A DNA stretch of 64,000 nt from the NCBI GenBank assembly GCA_963737705.1, contig CAVTTP010000007.1, forward strand, positions 186,001 to 250,000, written 5' to 3'. Every line of letters begins with the position of its first letter. Within the stretch, counting starts at the first letter, position 1. The stretch is from PALSA-607 sp963737705. Its GTDB lineage: Bacteria; Actinomycetota; Actinomycetes; Acidothermales; Acidothermaceae. The notes under the pieces were generated by a model. That model did no database searches. It was not told the origin of the DNA and saw nothing but the letters and a program-made list of their open reading frames with translations. Shown here piece after piece: positions 35,207 through 43,916 of this stretch. A program made the translations under genes and the position numbers.

Positions 35207-36059
35207 CGAGGGTGCGAGCTCTGAGGTCGGACGGCGAGTGGTGGGCGCCGACGAGACGGTGCAGGCCAATCGCCGCTGGTGGGACGCGGCCGCCGACGAC
35301 TACCAGTCAGAACACGGCGAGTTCCTCGGCGGCAGGGATGCCGCCCGCTTCATCTGGGGTCCAGAGGGCCTCGACGAGGCCGACGCTCACCTGCTCGGTC
35401 CGGCTACCGACCTGGCCGGCCGTCGAGTGCTCGAGGTCGGCTGCGGTGCAGCCCAATGCGCTGGCTGGTTGGCCACCCAGGGTGCGCTCGCCGTCGCGAT
35501 CGACCTGTCGATGCGCCAGCTGACCCACGCGGCCCCGGACTCGGGCGTCTGGCTTATCCAGGCTGATGCGGGTGCGCTTCCCCTTGCCGATTCCAGCGTG
35601 GACCTCGCGTGCAGCGCATACGGCGCGCTGCCTTTCGTGGCCAACTCCGCCGATGTTCTGCGCGAGGTGTTCAGGGTGCTGCGACCGGGTGGCCGGTTCG
35701 TCTTCTCGGTGACCCACCCGATCCGCTGGGCACTGCCAGACGATCCGGGGCATGGCGGTCTCACGGTCAGCTCGTCGTACTTCGACCGCACGCCCTATGT
35801 CGAAGCGGACGTCGATGGCCGACCGACCTACGTCGAGCACCACAGAACACTTGGCGACCGCGTTCGCGACATCGTCGGCGCGGGCTTCGTGCTGACCGAC
35901 CTTGTCGAGCCGCAGTGGCCGGACACCAACCCGCACACGTGGGGTGGTTGGTCACCGCTGCGGGGTCGGCTCATTCCCGGCACCGCGATCTTCGTCTGTG
36001 ACAAGCCCGTCTGTGACAAGCCCGTCTGTGACAAGCCCGGCTGTGACAAATCCGGGTGA
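35169..36059 (+). CDS. SAM-dependent class I methyltransferase with C-terminal repeat tail
   Basis: Cytoplasmic methyltransferase, 296 residues. The SAM-binding motif I is VLEVGCGAAQCAGWLA, motif II is AVAIDLSMRQL, and the post-II region reads IQADAGALPLADSSVDL, then LREVFRVLRPGGRFVFSV. These identify the Methyltransf_11 type. The N-terminal RRWWDAAADDYQSEHGEFLG pattern is common in small-molecule methyltransferases of actinomycetes. The GTG at 35169 has AAAGGGG just upstream; an ATG at 35145 is in frame but less likely. The last 20 residues are four CDKP-like repeats coded by a 15-bp tandem array that runs through the stop codon, so the tail is probably a recent expansion. Substrate unknown. 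Confidence 0.87.
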   Translation: MSDVSAPFSHDHREGASSEVGRRVVGADETVQANRRWWDAAADDYQSEHGEFLGGRDAARFIWGPEGLDEADAHLLGPATDLAGRRVLEVGCGAAQCAGWLATQGALAVAIDLSMRQLTHAAPDSGVWLIQADAGALPLADSSVDLACSAYGALPFVANSADVLREVFRVLRPGGRFVFSVTHPIRWALPDDPGHGGLTVSSSYFDRTPYVEADVDGRPTYVEHHRTLGDRVRDIVGAGFVLTDLVEPQWPDTNPHTWGGWSPLRGRLIPGTAIFVCDKPVCDKPVCDKPGCDKSG

Positions 36060-36079
36060 CAAACCCGGGTGACAAACCC
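35994..36079 (+). repeat. 15-bp tandem array running through the methyltransferase stop codon
   Basis: Three identical units GTCTGTGACAAGCCC (35994, 36009, 36024), a fourth variant GGCTGTGACAAATCC (36039), then two 13-bp derivatives GGGTGACAAACCC (36054 and 36067). The stop codon lies within the first 13-bp derivative. In frame it adds VCDKP three times plus GCDKS to the protein. Confidence 0.9.
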
Positions 36080-36111
36080 GGCGGCTAGCCAAGGAACTGG
36101 CTGCCGCCGGG
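36077..36111. terminator. Bidirectional stem-loop between convergent genes
   Basis: CCCGGCGGCTAGCC pairs with GGCTGCCGCCGGG with one bulged base and an 8-base loop. It lies between the methyltransferase stop and the convergent lipoprotein stop, so it can end transcription from both sides. No T-run is present. Confidence 0.7.
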
Positions 36112-36121
36112 TCGCACGTAC

Positions 36122-36166
36122 CTGGAAAACGCTGACCTGAAAAACGCTGACCTGCAAAACGCTGAA
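36122..36166. repeat. Three tandem 15-bp units before the lipoprotein 3' end
   Basis: Units at 36122, 36137 and 36152 follow CTG(G/A/C)AAAACGCTGA(C/A). They sit directly after the stem-loop and 4 bases before the convergent gene's stop. The sequence is unrelated to the array at 35994. Confidence 0.85.
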
Positions 36167-36170
36167 CGGA

Positions 36171-36836
36171 TCAGCTGGACGGGACTGCCAATGCAGACAG
36201 TTCCGCCAGCGCCGACGCCTCGGCTGCCGATGCCTGCGCCTGAGCCGACGCGTCGTCGCCTGCTCCTGTGTCGATGCCGCAGGTGTTCTTCAGGTACGCG
36301 TCGACGTTCGCCTCCGCCTTCTGCACGGCCGGCGTCTCCAGTGGTGCTTCCACGCTCGGGTCGACCTTGGTGAAGTCGTAGTTGTTCTTCGCGAGCGCGC
36401 TGTAGAACTGGTCAAGCGCGCCGAACAAGGTCACCAGGTCAGGCTTGATGGCATTCGGCGCGGACTTGAGCACGCTGCTCTCGATGCTCTGGAACTCCTG
36501 CACGCTCGCCTTGATCGAGTCAATGCCCGTGCCGCTTGCGGCGTCCTTGGCGACGCTGTCGTTGACTTCCGCCGCAACCTGCTGGCAGAACTTGCCGCCG
36601 CCTGTAGCGACCACCTTCGACGGCGACGGTAGCGCCGCGGTCGGCGAAGCGGCAGCGGGTCCAGGGGCACTCGTCGCAGCCGCGGCGGCCGATGGCGTTG
36701 ACGCCGCCGTTGATCCCGTTGATGCCGCCGTCGACGCAGCGGTCTTCTTCGATGAGCAGCCTGCAAGGAGGCCGACTATCGCGAGCGCGGCAAGTCCGGC
36801 GGTCCCTAGGCGTTGAAACGATGTGGTCCTGCTCAC
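36171..36836 (-). CDS. Putative lipoprotein, 221 aa, unknown function
   Basis: A GTG at 36836 with GGGGAG upstream starts a signal peptide ending in the lipobox LLAGC, so the mature protein is probably lipid-anchored on the outside. A Ser/Ala/Thr-rich linker follows to about residue 75. The folded part is helical, with two cysteines (KFCQQVAAEV and KNTCGIDTGAG) that may form a disulfide, and the end is Ala-rich. I recognise no family. It is alone between polA and the convergent methyltransferase gene. The frame extends upstream to 37022 but that part shows no signal and no similarity. Confidence 0.75.
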   Translation of the reverse strand: MSRTTSFQRLGTAGLAALAIVGLLAGCSSKKTAASTAASTGSTAASTPSAAAAATSAPGPAAASPTAALPSPSKVVATGGGKFCQQVAAEVNDSVAKDAASGTGIDSIKASVQEFQSIESSVLKSAPNAIKPDLVTLFGALDQFYSALAKNNYDFTKVDPSVEAPLETPAVQKAEANVDAYLKNTCGIDTGAGDDASAQAQASAAEASALAELSALAVPSS

Positions 36837-37046
36837 GAGAGTCTCCCCAGATAGATGGATCAAGTTCCTGCGACCGGTAGGCGGACGACCACTCGGAAAG
36901 AGACCGTAGGCCCGCCGCTTGATACATCCAGACTCCGAAGGATCCCCGGATGTGGACGGCAGAAAAGATACCGGCGGTGTCAGCGGTGACCAAGCTGAAC
37001 AAGCCCTGAACGACCAGCGCAACGAAACCGTTATGAGATGTGCACC

Positions 37047-39809
37047 TCAGTGCCCCGCGGCGTCCCAGTTCAGGCCAACTCCGACCGAGACGTCGAGGGG
37101 TGCCTTGAGCGGGTAGGCGCCAGCCATTTCACGTCGGACCAGCTCCTCGACGTCCGCCCGTTCGCCGTTTGCAATCTCGAACACCAGCTCGTCATGGACC
37201 TGCAACAGCATCCGTGACTTCAACTTGGCATCGCGTAGCGCGCGGTCGACGTTCAGCATCGCGACCTTGATGATGTCGGCGGCGCTCCCCTGGATGGGCG
37301 CGTTCAACGCCATCCGCTCGGCCATCTCGCGGCGCTGCCTGTTGTCGCTGTTGAGATCAGGCAGGTAGCGCCGGCGACCGAGGATGGTCTCCGTGTAGCC
37401 GTCCTGCCGAGCGCGCTCGACAACGCGGCTCAGGTAGTCGCGCACCCCGCCGAATCGCTCGAAGTACTCATCCATCAGACCGCGCGCTTCATCGGCGCCG
37501 ATGCCCAGCTGTTGCGACAGCCCGTACGCCGAGAGTCCGTAGGCAAGGCCGTAGTTCATGGCCTTCACCCGATTGCGAAGTAGGCCGTCGACCTGCTCGA
37601 GAGGCACGCCGAACACGCTGGCCGCCGTCGTGGCATGAAAATCGAACCCCGAGCTGAACGCCTCGACAAGTGCGTCGTCGCCCGACAAGTCCGCCATGAT
37701 GCGCATCTCGATCTGGCTGTAATCGGCCGTCATCAGCGACTCGAAGCCGGCACCCACCACGAAGGCTTGTCGTATCCGTCGACCCTCAGCGGTGCGGATC
37801 GGAATGTTCTGAAGGTTCGGATCAGTCGACGAGAGCCGGCCGGTCGCGGCGACGAGCTGGTTGAACGTGGTGTGCACCCGGCCGAAGTCGTCGATCATCG
37901 GGATCAGCGAATCGACCACGGTCTTCAGTCGCGACACATCGCGGTGGTGCAGCAGGTGCTCAAGCAGCGGGTGCTCGGTTTGCACCAACAAGCTCTGCAG
38001 AGCGTCGGCATCGGTCGTGTAGCCCGTCTTGATCCGCTTGGTCTTCGGCAGGCCGAGTTCGTCGAACAGGATTTGCTGCAGTTGCTTCGGAGAGCCGAGA
38101 TTGAACTCGCGCCCGACCACTGCGAACGCCGCTTGCTCGGCGACCTTGACGGAAGCGCCGAGCTCACTCGACAGGTCGGCGAGCACGTTGAGGTCAGTCG
38201 CAATGCCGACCTGCTCAAGACCGGCAAGGACACCGATCAAGGGCAGCTCGACGTCAGTCAGCAGGGTCGCGGCTCCGCGCTCGGCGAGGTCTCCGTCAAG
38301 TGCGGTGGCGAGATCGAGTACAGCCTGGGCGCGCACGATCTGGTTGACCGCGTTGCCGTCTTCGTCGAGACCGTCGAGCGAGAGCTGCGCCGACTCGACC
38401 GGGCCGCCGGAGCTGTCGGCTCTCAGTTCGCGATGCAAGTAGCGCAGCGCCAGATCGCCGAGATCGAACGAACGCTGACCCGGCAGCGCGAGATACGCCG
38501 CGAGTGCGGTGTCACTGCTGAGGCCGGCGAGCGGCCAGCCATGGGCCGCCAGCGCGAGGATCGGCCCTTTGGCATCGTGCAATGCCTTTGGCTGATCGGG
38601 ATCGGCGAACCACGCAGCCAGCGCGCGGTCGTCGTCCTCCGTCACCTGCGTCGGATCGATGTACGCGCCCGTGCCGTCGGGCGCCGCGAGCGCCAAGCCG
38701 CTGATTACGCCGGTACCGCGTCCCCAGCTGCCGGCGACCGAGACACCGAGCCGCACGCCGGGCGCACTGTGCTCGGCCAGCCAGGCCGCGACCTCGTCGG
38801 GGCCGAGCTGTCCACCCTCGACGGTGAATCCCGCCTCTGCCTCAGGTTCAGGTGCAGAAAGCGTTGCGTAGAGCCGCTCGCGCAGCACGCGGAACTGCAG
38901 TGAGTCGAAGACGCGGTGGACTGCCTCGCGATCCCACTGACCGAGGTTGAGATCGTGCGGGCCGACGGGGAGCGGTACGTCGCGTATCAACTCGGTCAGC
39001 TGCCGGTTGCGCAGCACCGAGGAGAGGTGGTCGCGCAAGAGGCCGCCGGCTTTACCGGGGACTTCGTCGACGCGATCGACAAGGGAGGTCAGCGATCCGA
39101 AGTCGCGGACCCACTTCGCCGCTGTCTTCTCGCCCACGCCAGGAATGTTCGGCAGGTTGTCGCTTGGGTCGCCACGCAGCGCAGCGAAATCTGCGTACTG
39201 CCCGGGAGTCAGGCCGTATCGCTCCTCGACGGCGGCGGGCGTCATGCGTGCCATGTCGGAGACGCCCTTGCGTGGGTACAGGACCGTGACCTGATCGCTT
39301 ACGAGCTGGAAGACGTCGCGGTCGCCGGAGCAGATCAGGACGTCGAGACCGTCGGCCTCGGCCTGCGTTGCCAACGTCGCGATCACGTCGTCGGCTTCGA
39401 AGTTCTCGGCGGTGATGACTGGAATGGCCAGCGCCTCAAGGACTTCTTGAATCAGGCTGATCTGTCCCTTGAAAGCGTCAGGCGTTGACGTTCGGTTCGC
39501 CTTGTACTCGGGGAAGGTGTCAGTACGAAAGCTCTGCCGCGAGATGTCGAAGGCCACACCGACGTGGGTGGGCTTCTCGTCGCGCAAGACGTTGATCAAC
39601 ATCGACGTGAACCCGTAGACGGCGTTCGTCGGCTGCCCGGTCGTGGTCGAGAAATTCTCGACAGGCAAAGCAAAGAAGGCGCGATACGCGACGGAGTGCC
39701 CGTCGATGAGCAGCAGGCGTGGTGGGTCGCCGGGCTTCACCGCGACGGGGGCAGTAGGAGACGCGGTGGTGCCAGGGGATGCAGGCCGGGATACAGAAGC
39801 GGTGGGCAC
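37047..39809 (-). CDS. polA: DNA polymerase I
   Basis: Repair and Okazaki-fragment polymerase, 920 residues. After a Pro/Ala/Thr-rich start comes the 5'-3' exonuclease (LLLIDGHSVAYRAFF, ENFEADDVIATLA, CSGDRDVFQLVSD, then the helix-hairpin-helix PNIPGVGEKTAAKW). The middle 3'-5' exonuclease fold is present but its DEDD acidic residues are not seen: the first motif reads RLGVSVAG. Proofreading is therefore probably lost, as in mycobacterial PolA. The polymerase domain has motif A TADYSQIEMRIMADLSG, motif B RNRVKAMNYGLAYGLS and motif C LLQVHDELVFEI. It stands alone, with lipoprotein and acetyltransferase genes on either side. Confidence 0.97.
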   Translation of the reverse strand: MPTASVSRPASPGTTASPTAPVAVKPGDPPRLLLIDGHSVAYRAFFALPVENFSTTTGQPTNAVYGFTSMLINVLRDEKPTHVGVAFDISRQSFRTDTFPEYKANRTSTPDAFKGQISLIQEVLEALAIPVITAENFEADDVIATLATQAEADGLDVLICSGDRDVFQLVSDQVTVLYPRKGVSDMARMTPAAVEERYGLTPGQYADFAALRGDPSDNLPNIPGVGEKTAAKWVRDFGSLTSLVDRVDEVPGKAGGLLRDHLSSVLRNRQLTELIRDVPLPVGPHDLNLGQWDREAVHRVFDSLQFRVLRERLYATLSAPEPEAEAGFTVEGGQLGPDEVAAWLAEHSAPGVRLGVSVAGSWGRGTGVISGLALAAPDGTGAYIDPTQVTEDDDRALAAWFADPDQPKALHDAKGPILALAAHGWPLAGLSSDTALAAYLALPGQRSFDLGDLALRYLHRELRADSSGGPVESAQLSLDGLDEDGNAVNQIVRAQAVLDLATALDGDLAERGAATLLTDVELPLIGVLAGLEQVGIATDLNVLADLSSELGASVKVAEQAAFAVVGREFNLGSPKQLQQILFDELGLPKTKRIKTGYTTDADALQSLLVQTEHPLLEHLLHHRDVSRLKTVVDSLIPMIDDFGRVHTTFNQLVAATGRLSSTDPNLQNIPIRTAEGRRIRQAFVVGAGFESLMTADYSQIEMRIMADLSGDDALVEAFSSGFDFHATTAASVFGVPLEQVDGLLRNRVKAMNYGLAYGLSAYGLSQQLGIGADEARGLMDEYFERFGGVRDYLSRVVERARQDGYTETILGRRRYLPDLNSDNRQRREMAERMALNAPIQGSAADIIKVAMLNVDRALRDAKLKSRMLLQVHDELVFEIANGERADVEELVRREMAGAYPLKAPLDVSVGVGLNWDAAGH

Positions 39810-39877
39810 CCTGTGATCCTAGGCACCGCCAGAGACAGGCAGATCCATCGCGCCGACATCCTGGTTCGGCGGAGAGG

Positions 39878-40504
39878 TCAGGCGTCGTTCGGCTGCTCAG
39901 CGACCGCGGACGCGATCGCCATGCGACGAAGCGCCGCCCGCATCCCGGCCCGCTGGCTAAGTGGCCGGCGTCCGGTCGGGTGGTCATGAGCAGCGGGCCC
40001 GTGGTCGAGGGTCGCGATCCGGCGCCGGAGGGCAGACGCGGGAGCGACCCGGCGTACCGACATCGGCGCAAGACCAAGCTGGGCGTAAAACCGGTTCGCC
40101 TCACGTGACATCGGCGAGACGCTGACGGTGACCTGCTCGGCGCCGATGTCCTCGGCGTAGCAAGCCGCCGCACCCATGAGAGCGCGACCGACGCCGCGCC
40201 GGCGGAAGCCCTCGGCAACCACCGTGTATTCGACCTGGACGCACGCGGCTTCATTGAGTGCGCCGAGGGGCACCGTCGTGAGCATCGCCATGCCGACCGG
40301 GTCATCGCCGAGGAAGGCCAGCAAGATGCGACCGCTCGGGCGGCTCAGGAGCCGATGGACGCGCTCTTCGATCGTGCGGTCGTGCGGCAAAGTTGCAAGC
40401 CGACCGTTCAAAGCGCCGCAGCGCTTGAGCTCATCCCACAGCACCACGAGGTCGGCGACATCGGAAGCGCCGGCGGCTCGCACCGTGATGTGAGATCGGC
40501 TCAT
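39878..40504 (-). CDS. GNAT family N-acetyltransferase
   Basis: 208-residue acyl-CoA-dependent transferase. The GNAT core reads ACVQVEYTVVAEGFRRRGVGRALMGAA, with the (R/Q)xxGx(G/A) acetyl-CoA loop as RRRGVGRAL, and later SREANRFYAQLGLAP. The C-terminal 50 residues are basic and Ala/Arg-rich beyond the domain. The ATG at 40504 has GAGGAG upstream. It is transcribed toward polA, 69 bp away, and may share a unit with it. Acceptor substrate unknown. Confidence 0.85.
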   Translation of the reverse strand: MSRSHITVRAAGASDVADLVVLWDELKRCGALNGRLATLPHDRTIEERVHRLLSRPSGRILLAFLGDDPVGMAMLTTVPLGALNEAACVQVEYTVVAEGFRRRGVGRALMGAAACYAEDIGAEQVTVSVSPMSREANRFYAQLGLAPMSVRRVAPASALRRRIATLDHGPAAHDHPTGRRPLSQRAGMRAALRRMAIASAVAEQPNDA

Positions 40505-41139
40505 CCTGTGCTCCTCAGTGCGACCTCTTGGGTCGCCTCGAGTTCACTCCCCCGGGTTACCAGAACTGTCCCTCAAGCGTGGCCAAACCGTGATCAAACT
40601 GTTCCTCAAACGGCATCGGCGGTGAGGCCACCTGCTGTTTACCCGGAGATCGGGAGCGTAGCGAGGAATCGCGGGGATGTGCAGCCCCCCAGGCAAGAAA
40701 GATCAACCACCGCCTCGAGAACGGCGAGTCTGCGCTTTTCACCGCAGTCACGACAAGTAGCCCAAGCTGGCGCCCGTCGCTGCCCGCGTTTTCAGATCTT
40801 TGATCATGGGATGTCGCAATCAACGATCACACTCCGAGATCGAACTACTACGGCGTGTGTTCGCCACCGCACTCCTGCGCGAAAAAAATTCTCACCCGTA
40901 CCACCGACACCAGCGCGCCCGCTCGGGGCGGTCGGCCCACCACACCGGGACTCCGCCCCATGCACTTGCCTGCACAACGTTTCTGCCGCGAATCGCAAGG
41001 ATGTTTTGCCGTGACCATGAAGACCTCGGTACGGTGTCTCCCGACGAGCCCGGGTGCCTAGTAGAGAACGTCCAAGACCGGGGAAGGCTTGGACGGCGCC
41101 AACAGTGCCCGGGCTCGCTCTGCGGCTCGCAGAGCAGCG
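40505..41139. other. 635-bp region with no supported gene
   Basis: No reading frame here has plausible coding features: the longest candidates lack family motifs, a ribosome-binding site or sensible composition. No tRNA or known structured RNA is recognisable. It should contain the GNAT promoter (a small hairpin GCGACC...GGTCGC sits at about 40519-40536). An A-rich stretch near 40880-40890 and partly repeated AACTGT(C/T)CCTCAA at about 40563 and 40598 are visible. A small RNA cannot be excluded. Confidence 0.5.
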
Positions 41140-42054
41140 CTACAGACCGACCGGCGGGATCGACGTCCGGATCGAAGCGACAATCGACAACCCGAGCAGC
41201 ACGCCCCCGGCGATGCCTGCTGCGGACAGCCTGTCCCCGAGCAGCGCGATCGCCAGCAGCGTGCCCGTGAGCGGTTCAAGCAAGGCGATCACCGTCGCAT
41301 TCGACGCGGTCACCGAACGCAGACCACGAAAGAACAGTCCATAGGCGATCGCTGTTGGCACCACTGCGAGGAACACGAGAAGGCCGACGGTATCGAGAGA
41401 CGGTGTGAACCCCAGCCCGGTCGTCGGGGCTGTCACGGCCGCCAGAATGATCCCGCCCAGCAAGAACCCGTAGCCGGTCACAGTCCGCTGGTCGACGGCG
41501 ACAAGGGGTCGGCGTCCAAGCATCGTGAAGGCCGCGAAGGTCGCACCCGACAGCGCCGCGAGTCCGGCCCCGGCGAGCAGCCGCCCCGGATCTGATCGGT
41601 TCGCGGGCAGGCCGACGAGCAACGCCAGGCCCGTGAGCGCGACCAGAACGACGATCCCGGCCTGCCGCGGCGGCCAACGGCGCTGCGCGCACGCCTCGTA
41701 GACCAGGACCCATACGGGCGAAGAGCCGATGGCCACCAGCGTCGCGAGGCTGACCGAGGACAGGGCCACTGCGCTGAAAAACGCACCTTGGTAGATCGCC
41801 GCGAGCCCTGCCACACTCGCGATCCGTTGCCACGCAGCACGCGCGACAGGCGGTCGCCCGCCGGTGACGAGCAGGACGATGACCAGCAAGAGGCCGCCGA
41901 GACCCAACCGGTAGGCACCTACCGCAATGCCGGAGAGGTGGGCGCGGTCGGTGAGCGCCCGACCGGTGACTCCGCCGGTCCCCCACAGGACGCCGGCGCC
42001 AATCAGTGCCGCGACGCCGGATGCCGAACGAGTAGAGCGAGTAGACGTAGACAA
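41140..42054 (-). CDS. EamA/DMT superfamily transporter
   Basis: Inner-membrane exporter of the drug/metabolite transporter superfamily, about 304 residues with ten hydrophobic helices in two repeated EamA halves. The first half contains GAGVLWGTGGVTGRAL and AIYQGAFFSAVALSSVS; the second contains VPTAIAYGLFFRGLRSVTAS and IALLEPLTGTLLA, typical of the RhaT/YdcZ-like EamA family. I prefer the TTG at 42054 with AGGAG six bases upstream. An ATG at 42117 would add 21 hydrophilic residues not typical of the family. Members export amino acids or other metabolites; the substrate is not visible. It stands alone between a gene-free region and the liv operon. Confidence 0.87.
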   Translation of the reverse strand: MSTSTRSTRSASGVAALIGAGVLWGTGGVTGRALTDRAHLSGIAVGAYRLGLGGLLLVIVLLVTGGRPPVARAAWQRIASVAGLAAIYQGAFFSAVALSSVSLATLVAIGSSPVWVLVYEACAQRRWPPRQAGIVVLVALTGLALLVGLPANRSDPGRLLAGAGLAALSGATFAAFTMLGRRPLVAVDQRTVTGYGFLLGGIILAAVTAPTTGLGFTPSLDTVGLLVFLAVVPTAIAYGLFFRGLRSVTASNATVIALLEPLTGTLLAIALLGDRLSAAGIAGGVLLGLSIVASIRTSIPPVGL

Positions 42055-42272
42055 AGGAAGCTCCTGCGACTGGATGGGAAACGGGTCGCGAGAGCAGAGT
42101 GAGGCGCGCCAAGGCAATACGTCGGGCCATAGCTGGCCACGACGTCAGTGCGCGGCTTGCACGTGCAGCCGCGTAGCGCCAGACCCTGCTAGGAGCGGGG
42201 CGGCGGAGTGATGATCACGCGTCGATGCACGGTCGGAGGGTAGCAGTCACCACAGCTGGACGGCGGTGGGTT

Positions 42273-42989
42273 TCAGCTGGCGATTTCTTCGCCGAGATAC
42301 GCAGCACGGACGCGGTCGTCGGCGAGCAGTTCGCCGCCGGTGCCGGACAGGACGATCTCGCCGGTCTCCAACACGTACCCGCGGTGCGCCAACGAAAGTG
42401 CCTGGGCTGCGTTTTGTTCGACGAGCAAGACGGTGACGCCCTCACGGTTGACCTGATGAATGATGTCGAAGATTTGGGCGACGATCAGGGGGGCGAGGCC
42501 CATCGACGGTTCATCGAGAAGCAGCAGCCGGGGCTTGCCCATGAGGCCGCGCCCGATCGCGAGCATTTGCTGCTCGCCACCAGACAGCGTGCCCGCCTGC
42601 TGCTTATAACGTTCGCGCAGCCGCGGGAAAAGCTCGAGGACGTGGTCGAGGTCCTTTTGGTCGACGGACTTGAAACGGAACGCACCCATTTCCAAGTTCT
42701 CCGCGACCGTCATCCGCGGAAATACGTGCCGACCCTCTGGGACGTGACAGATACCGAGACGAATGAGGTCGTGGGCCGGGATGCCATCGATGCGTTGACC
42801 GTCGTAGATGATTCCGCCGAGCGACGGTCGAAGCATGCCGGACACCGTCTTTTGGGTCGTGGTCTTTCCTGCCCCGTTCGCACCGAGCAGCGCGACGATC
42901 TCGCCCTCGGCAACCTCAAAGGAAACGCCTTTGAGCGCACGAATATTGCCGTAGCGCACCTCAATGTCGTCAACTACAAGCAGCGTCAT
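42273..42989 (-). CDS. livF: Branched-chain amino-acid ABC transporter ATP-binding protein LivF
   Basis: One of two ATPases for import of leucine, isoleucine and valine or related amino acids. The 238 residues show Walker A LLGANGAGKTTT, HVPEGRHVFPRMTVAENL, the signature LSGGEQQMLAIGRGL, Walker B LLLLDEPSMGLAP and LLVEQNAAQAL, the standard LivF set. It overlaps livG by four bases and is the last gene of livK-livH-livM-livG-livF. About 150 bp with no gene separate its end from the EamA gene. Confidence 0.94.
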   Translation of the reverse strand: MTLLVVDDIEVRYGNIRALKGVSFEVAEGEIVALLGANGAGKTTTQKTVSGMLRPSLGGIIYDGQRIDGIPAHDLIRLGICHVPEGRHVFPRMTVAENLEMGAFRFKSVDQKDLDHVLELFPRLRERYKQQAGTLSGGEQQMLAIGRGLMGKPRLLLLDEPSMGLAPLIVAQIFDIIHQVNREGVTVLLVEQNAAQALSLAHRGYVLETGEIVLSGTGGELLADDRVRAAYLGEEIAS

Positions 42990-43915
42990 TGAGGCTCGCC
43001 TTCCACTACATCGTCAGGGACATCCGCATCATTCGTGTCTATCAACTGCACCTCAGGTTGGTGCGCAGCTTGTTCCTGGGCCTGCTCGGTCGACGTCCCG
43101 AGGTACGCCGCGACGACGGCCGGGTTGCGCTGAATCTGCTCCGGAGAACCCTCTGCGATTTTCTGGCCGAAGTTGAGCACGACGATTCGATCAGCCACCG
43201 ACATGACCAGCTTCATGTCGTGCTCGATGAGCAGCACGCCGATGCCGTCGTCGACATTGATGCTCTTGATCAAGCCGGCCAGCTCGCGCTTCTCCGCGGG
43301 GTTGGTGCCGGCCGCTGGCTCGTCGAGCAGGATCACTCCAGGACTCGTGCCAAGTGCGCGTGCAATTTCCAACCGGCGCTGCTCGCCGTACGCGAGCGAA
43401 GACGCCAAATCGTTGGCGCGTTGCTCCAGACCGACGCGCCGCAGGAGTGCGTAGGCGCTGGCCGTGCTTTCGCGTTCTTCGCGGCGCTGCCACGGCATAC
43501 CGAGCATTGCCGCGACGGGGCCAGACTTCTGCCGGGTCTCGACTCCGACCTTCACGTTCTCGAGCGCGGTAAGTGCCGGGAACAGCCGGATGTTTTGGAA
43601 GGTTCTCGCGACGCCGAGGCGGTTCACCCGGTGGGTCGGCATGCCGAGAACGCTGACCGGCACGTCACCGGCACGACCCGACAACATGATCGATCCCTCT
43701 TGCGGCGTATAGACGCCAGTCAAGGAGTTGAACAGCGACGTCTTTCCAGCGCCGTTGGGGCCGATGACGGCGAGTATCTCGCCGCGATGCATCTGCAGCG
43801 AGACGGCGTTCAGGCTCGTCACGCCGCCAAAACGCAGGGTCACGTTGTCGACGTCGAAGACGATGTCGTCGACCGGCCCGTGGCCTGTAACCGCTGACTG
43901 CTCGGCGGTGGTCAC
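42986..43915 (-). CDS. livG: Branched-chain amino-acid ABC transporter ATP-binding protein LivG
   Basis: Second ATPase of the Liv-type importer, 309 residues from the GTG at 43915, with GAGGGG seven bases upstream and one base after the livM stop. Motifs are VIGPNGAGKTSLFNSLTG, the LivG-type VARTFQNIRLFPALTALENV, SLAYGEQRRLEIARAL, LLDEPAAGTNPAEKREL and LLIEHDMKLVMSVADRI. The C-terminal 40 residues (after AYLGTSTEQ) are an acidic, Gln-rich extension not needed for the fold. A start at 43972 is in frame but overlaps livM. Confidence 0.94.
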   Translation of the reverse strand: MTTAEQSAVTGHGPVDDIVFDVDNVTLRFGGVTSLNAVSLQMHRGEILAVIGPNGAGKTSLFNSLTGVYTPQEGSIMLSGRAGDVPVSVLGMPTHRVNRLGVARTFQNIRLFPALTALENVKVGVETRQKSGPVAAMLGMPWQRREERESTASAYALLRRVGLEQRANDLASSLAYGEQRRLEIARALGTSPGVILLDEPAAGTNPAEKRELAGLIKSINVDDGIGVLLIEHDMKLVMSVADRIVVLNFGQKIAEGSPEQIQRNPAVVAAYLGTSTEQAQEQAAHQPEVQLIDTNDADVPDDVVEGEPQ

Positions 43916-43916
43916 G

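Noticed and set aside
38700..38850. Loss of the 3'-5' exonuclease residues in PolA as a novelty
   Set aside because: Loss of proofreading residues is known for actinomycete PolA, so it was noted in the feature only.
40640..40700. Run of six C near 40685 as a hint of the actinomycete 6C RNA
   Set aside because: Only one C-run is present and no pair of hairpins with C-rich loops could be drawn.
40557..40823. An 88-codon minus-strand frame in the 40.5-41.1 kb gap
   Set aside because: No recognisable motif, no ribosome-binding site, and composition unlike neighbouring genes.
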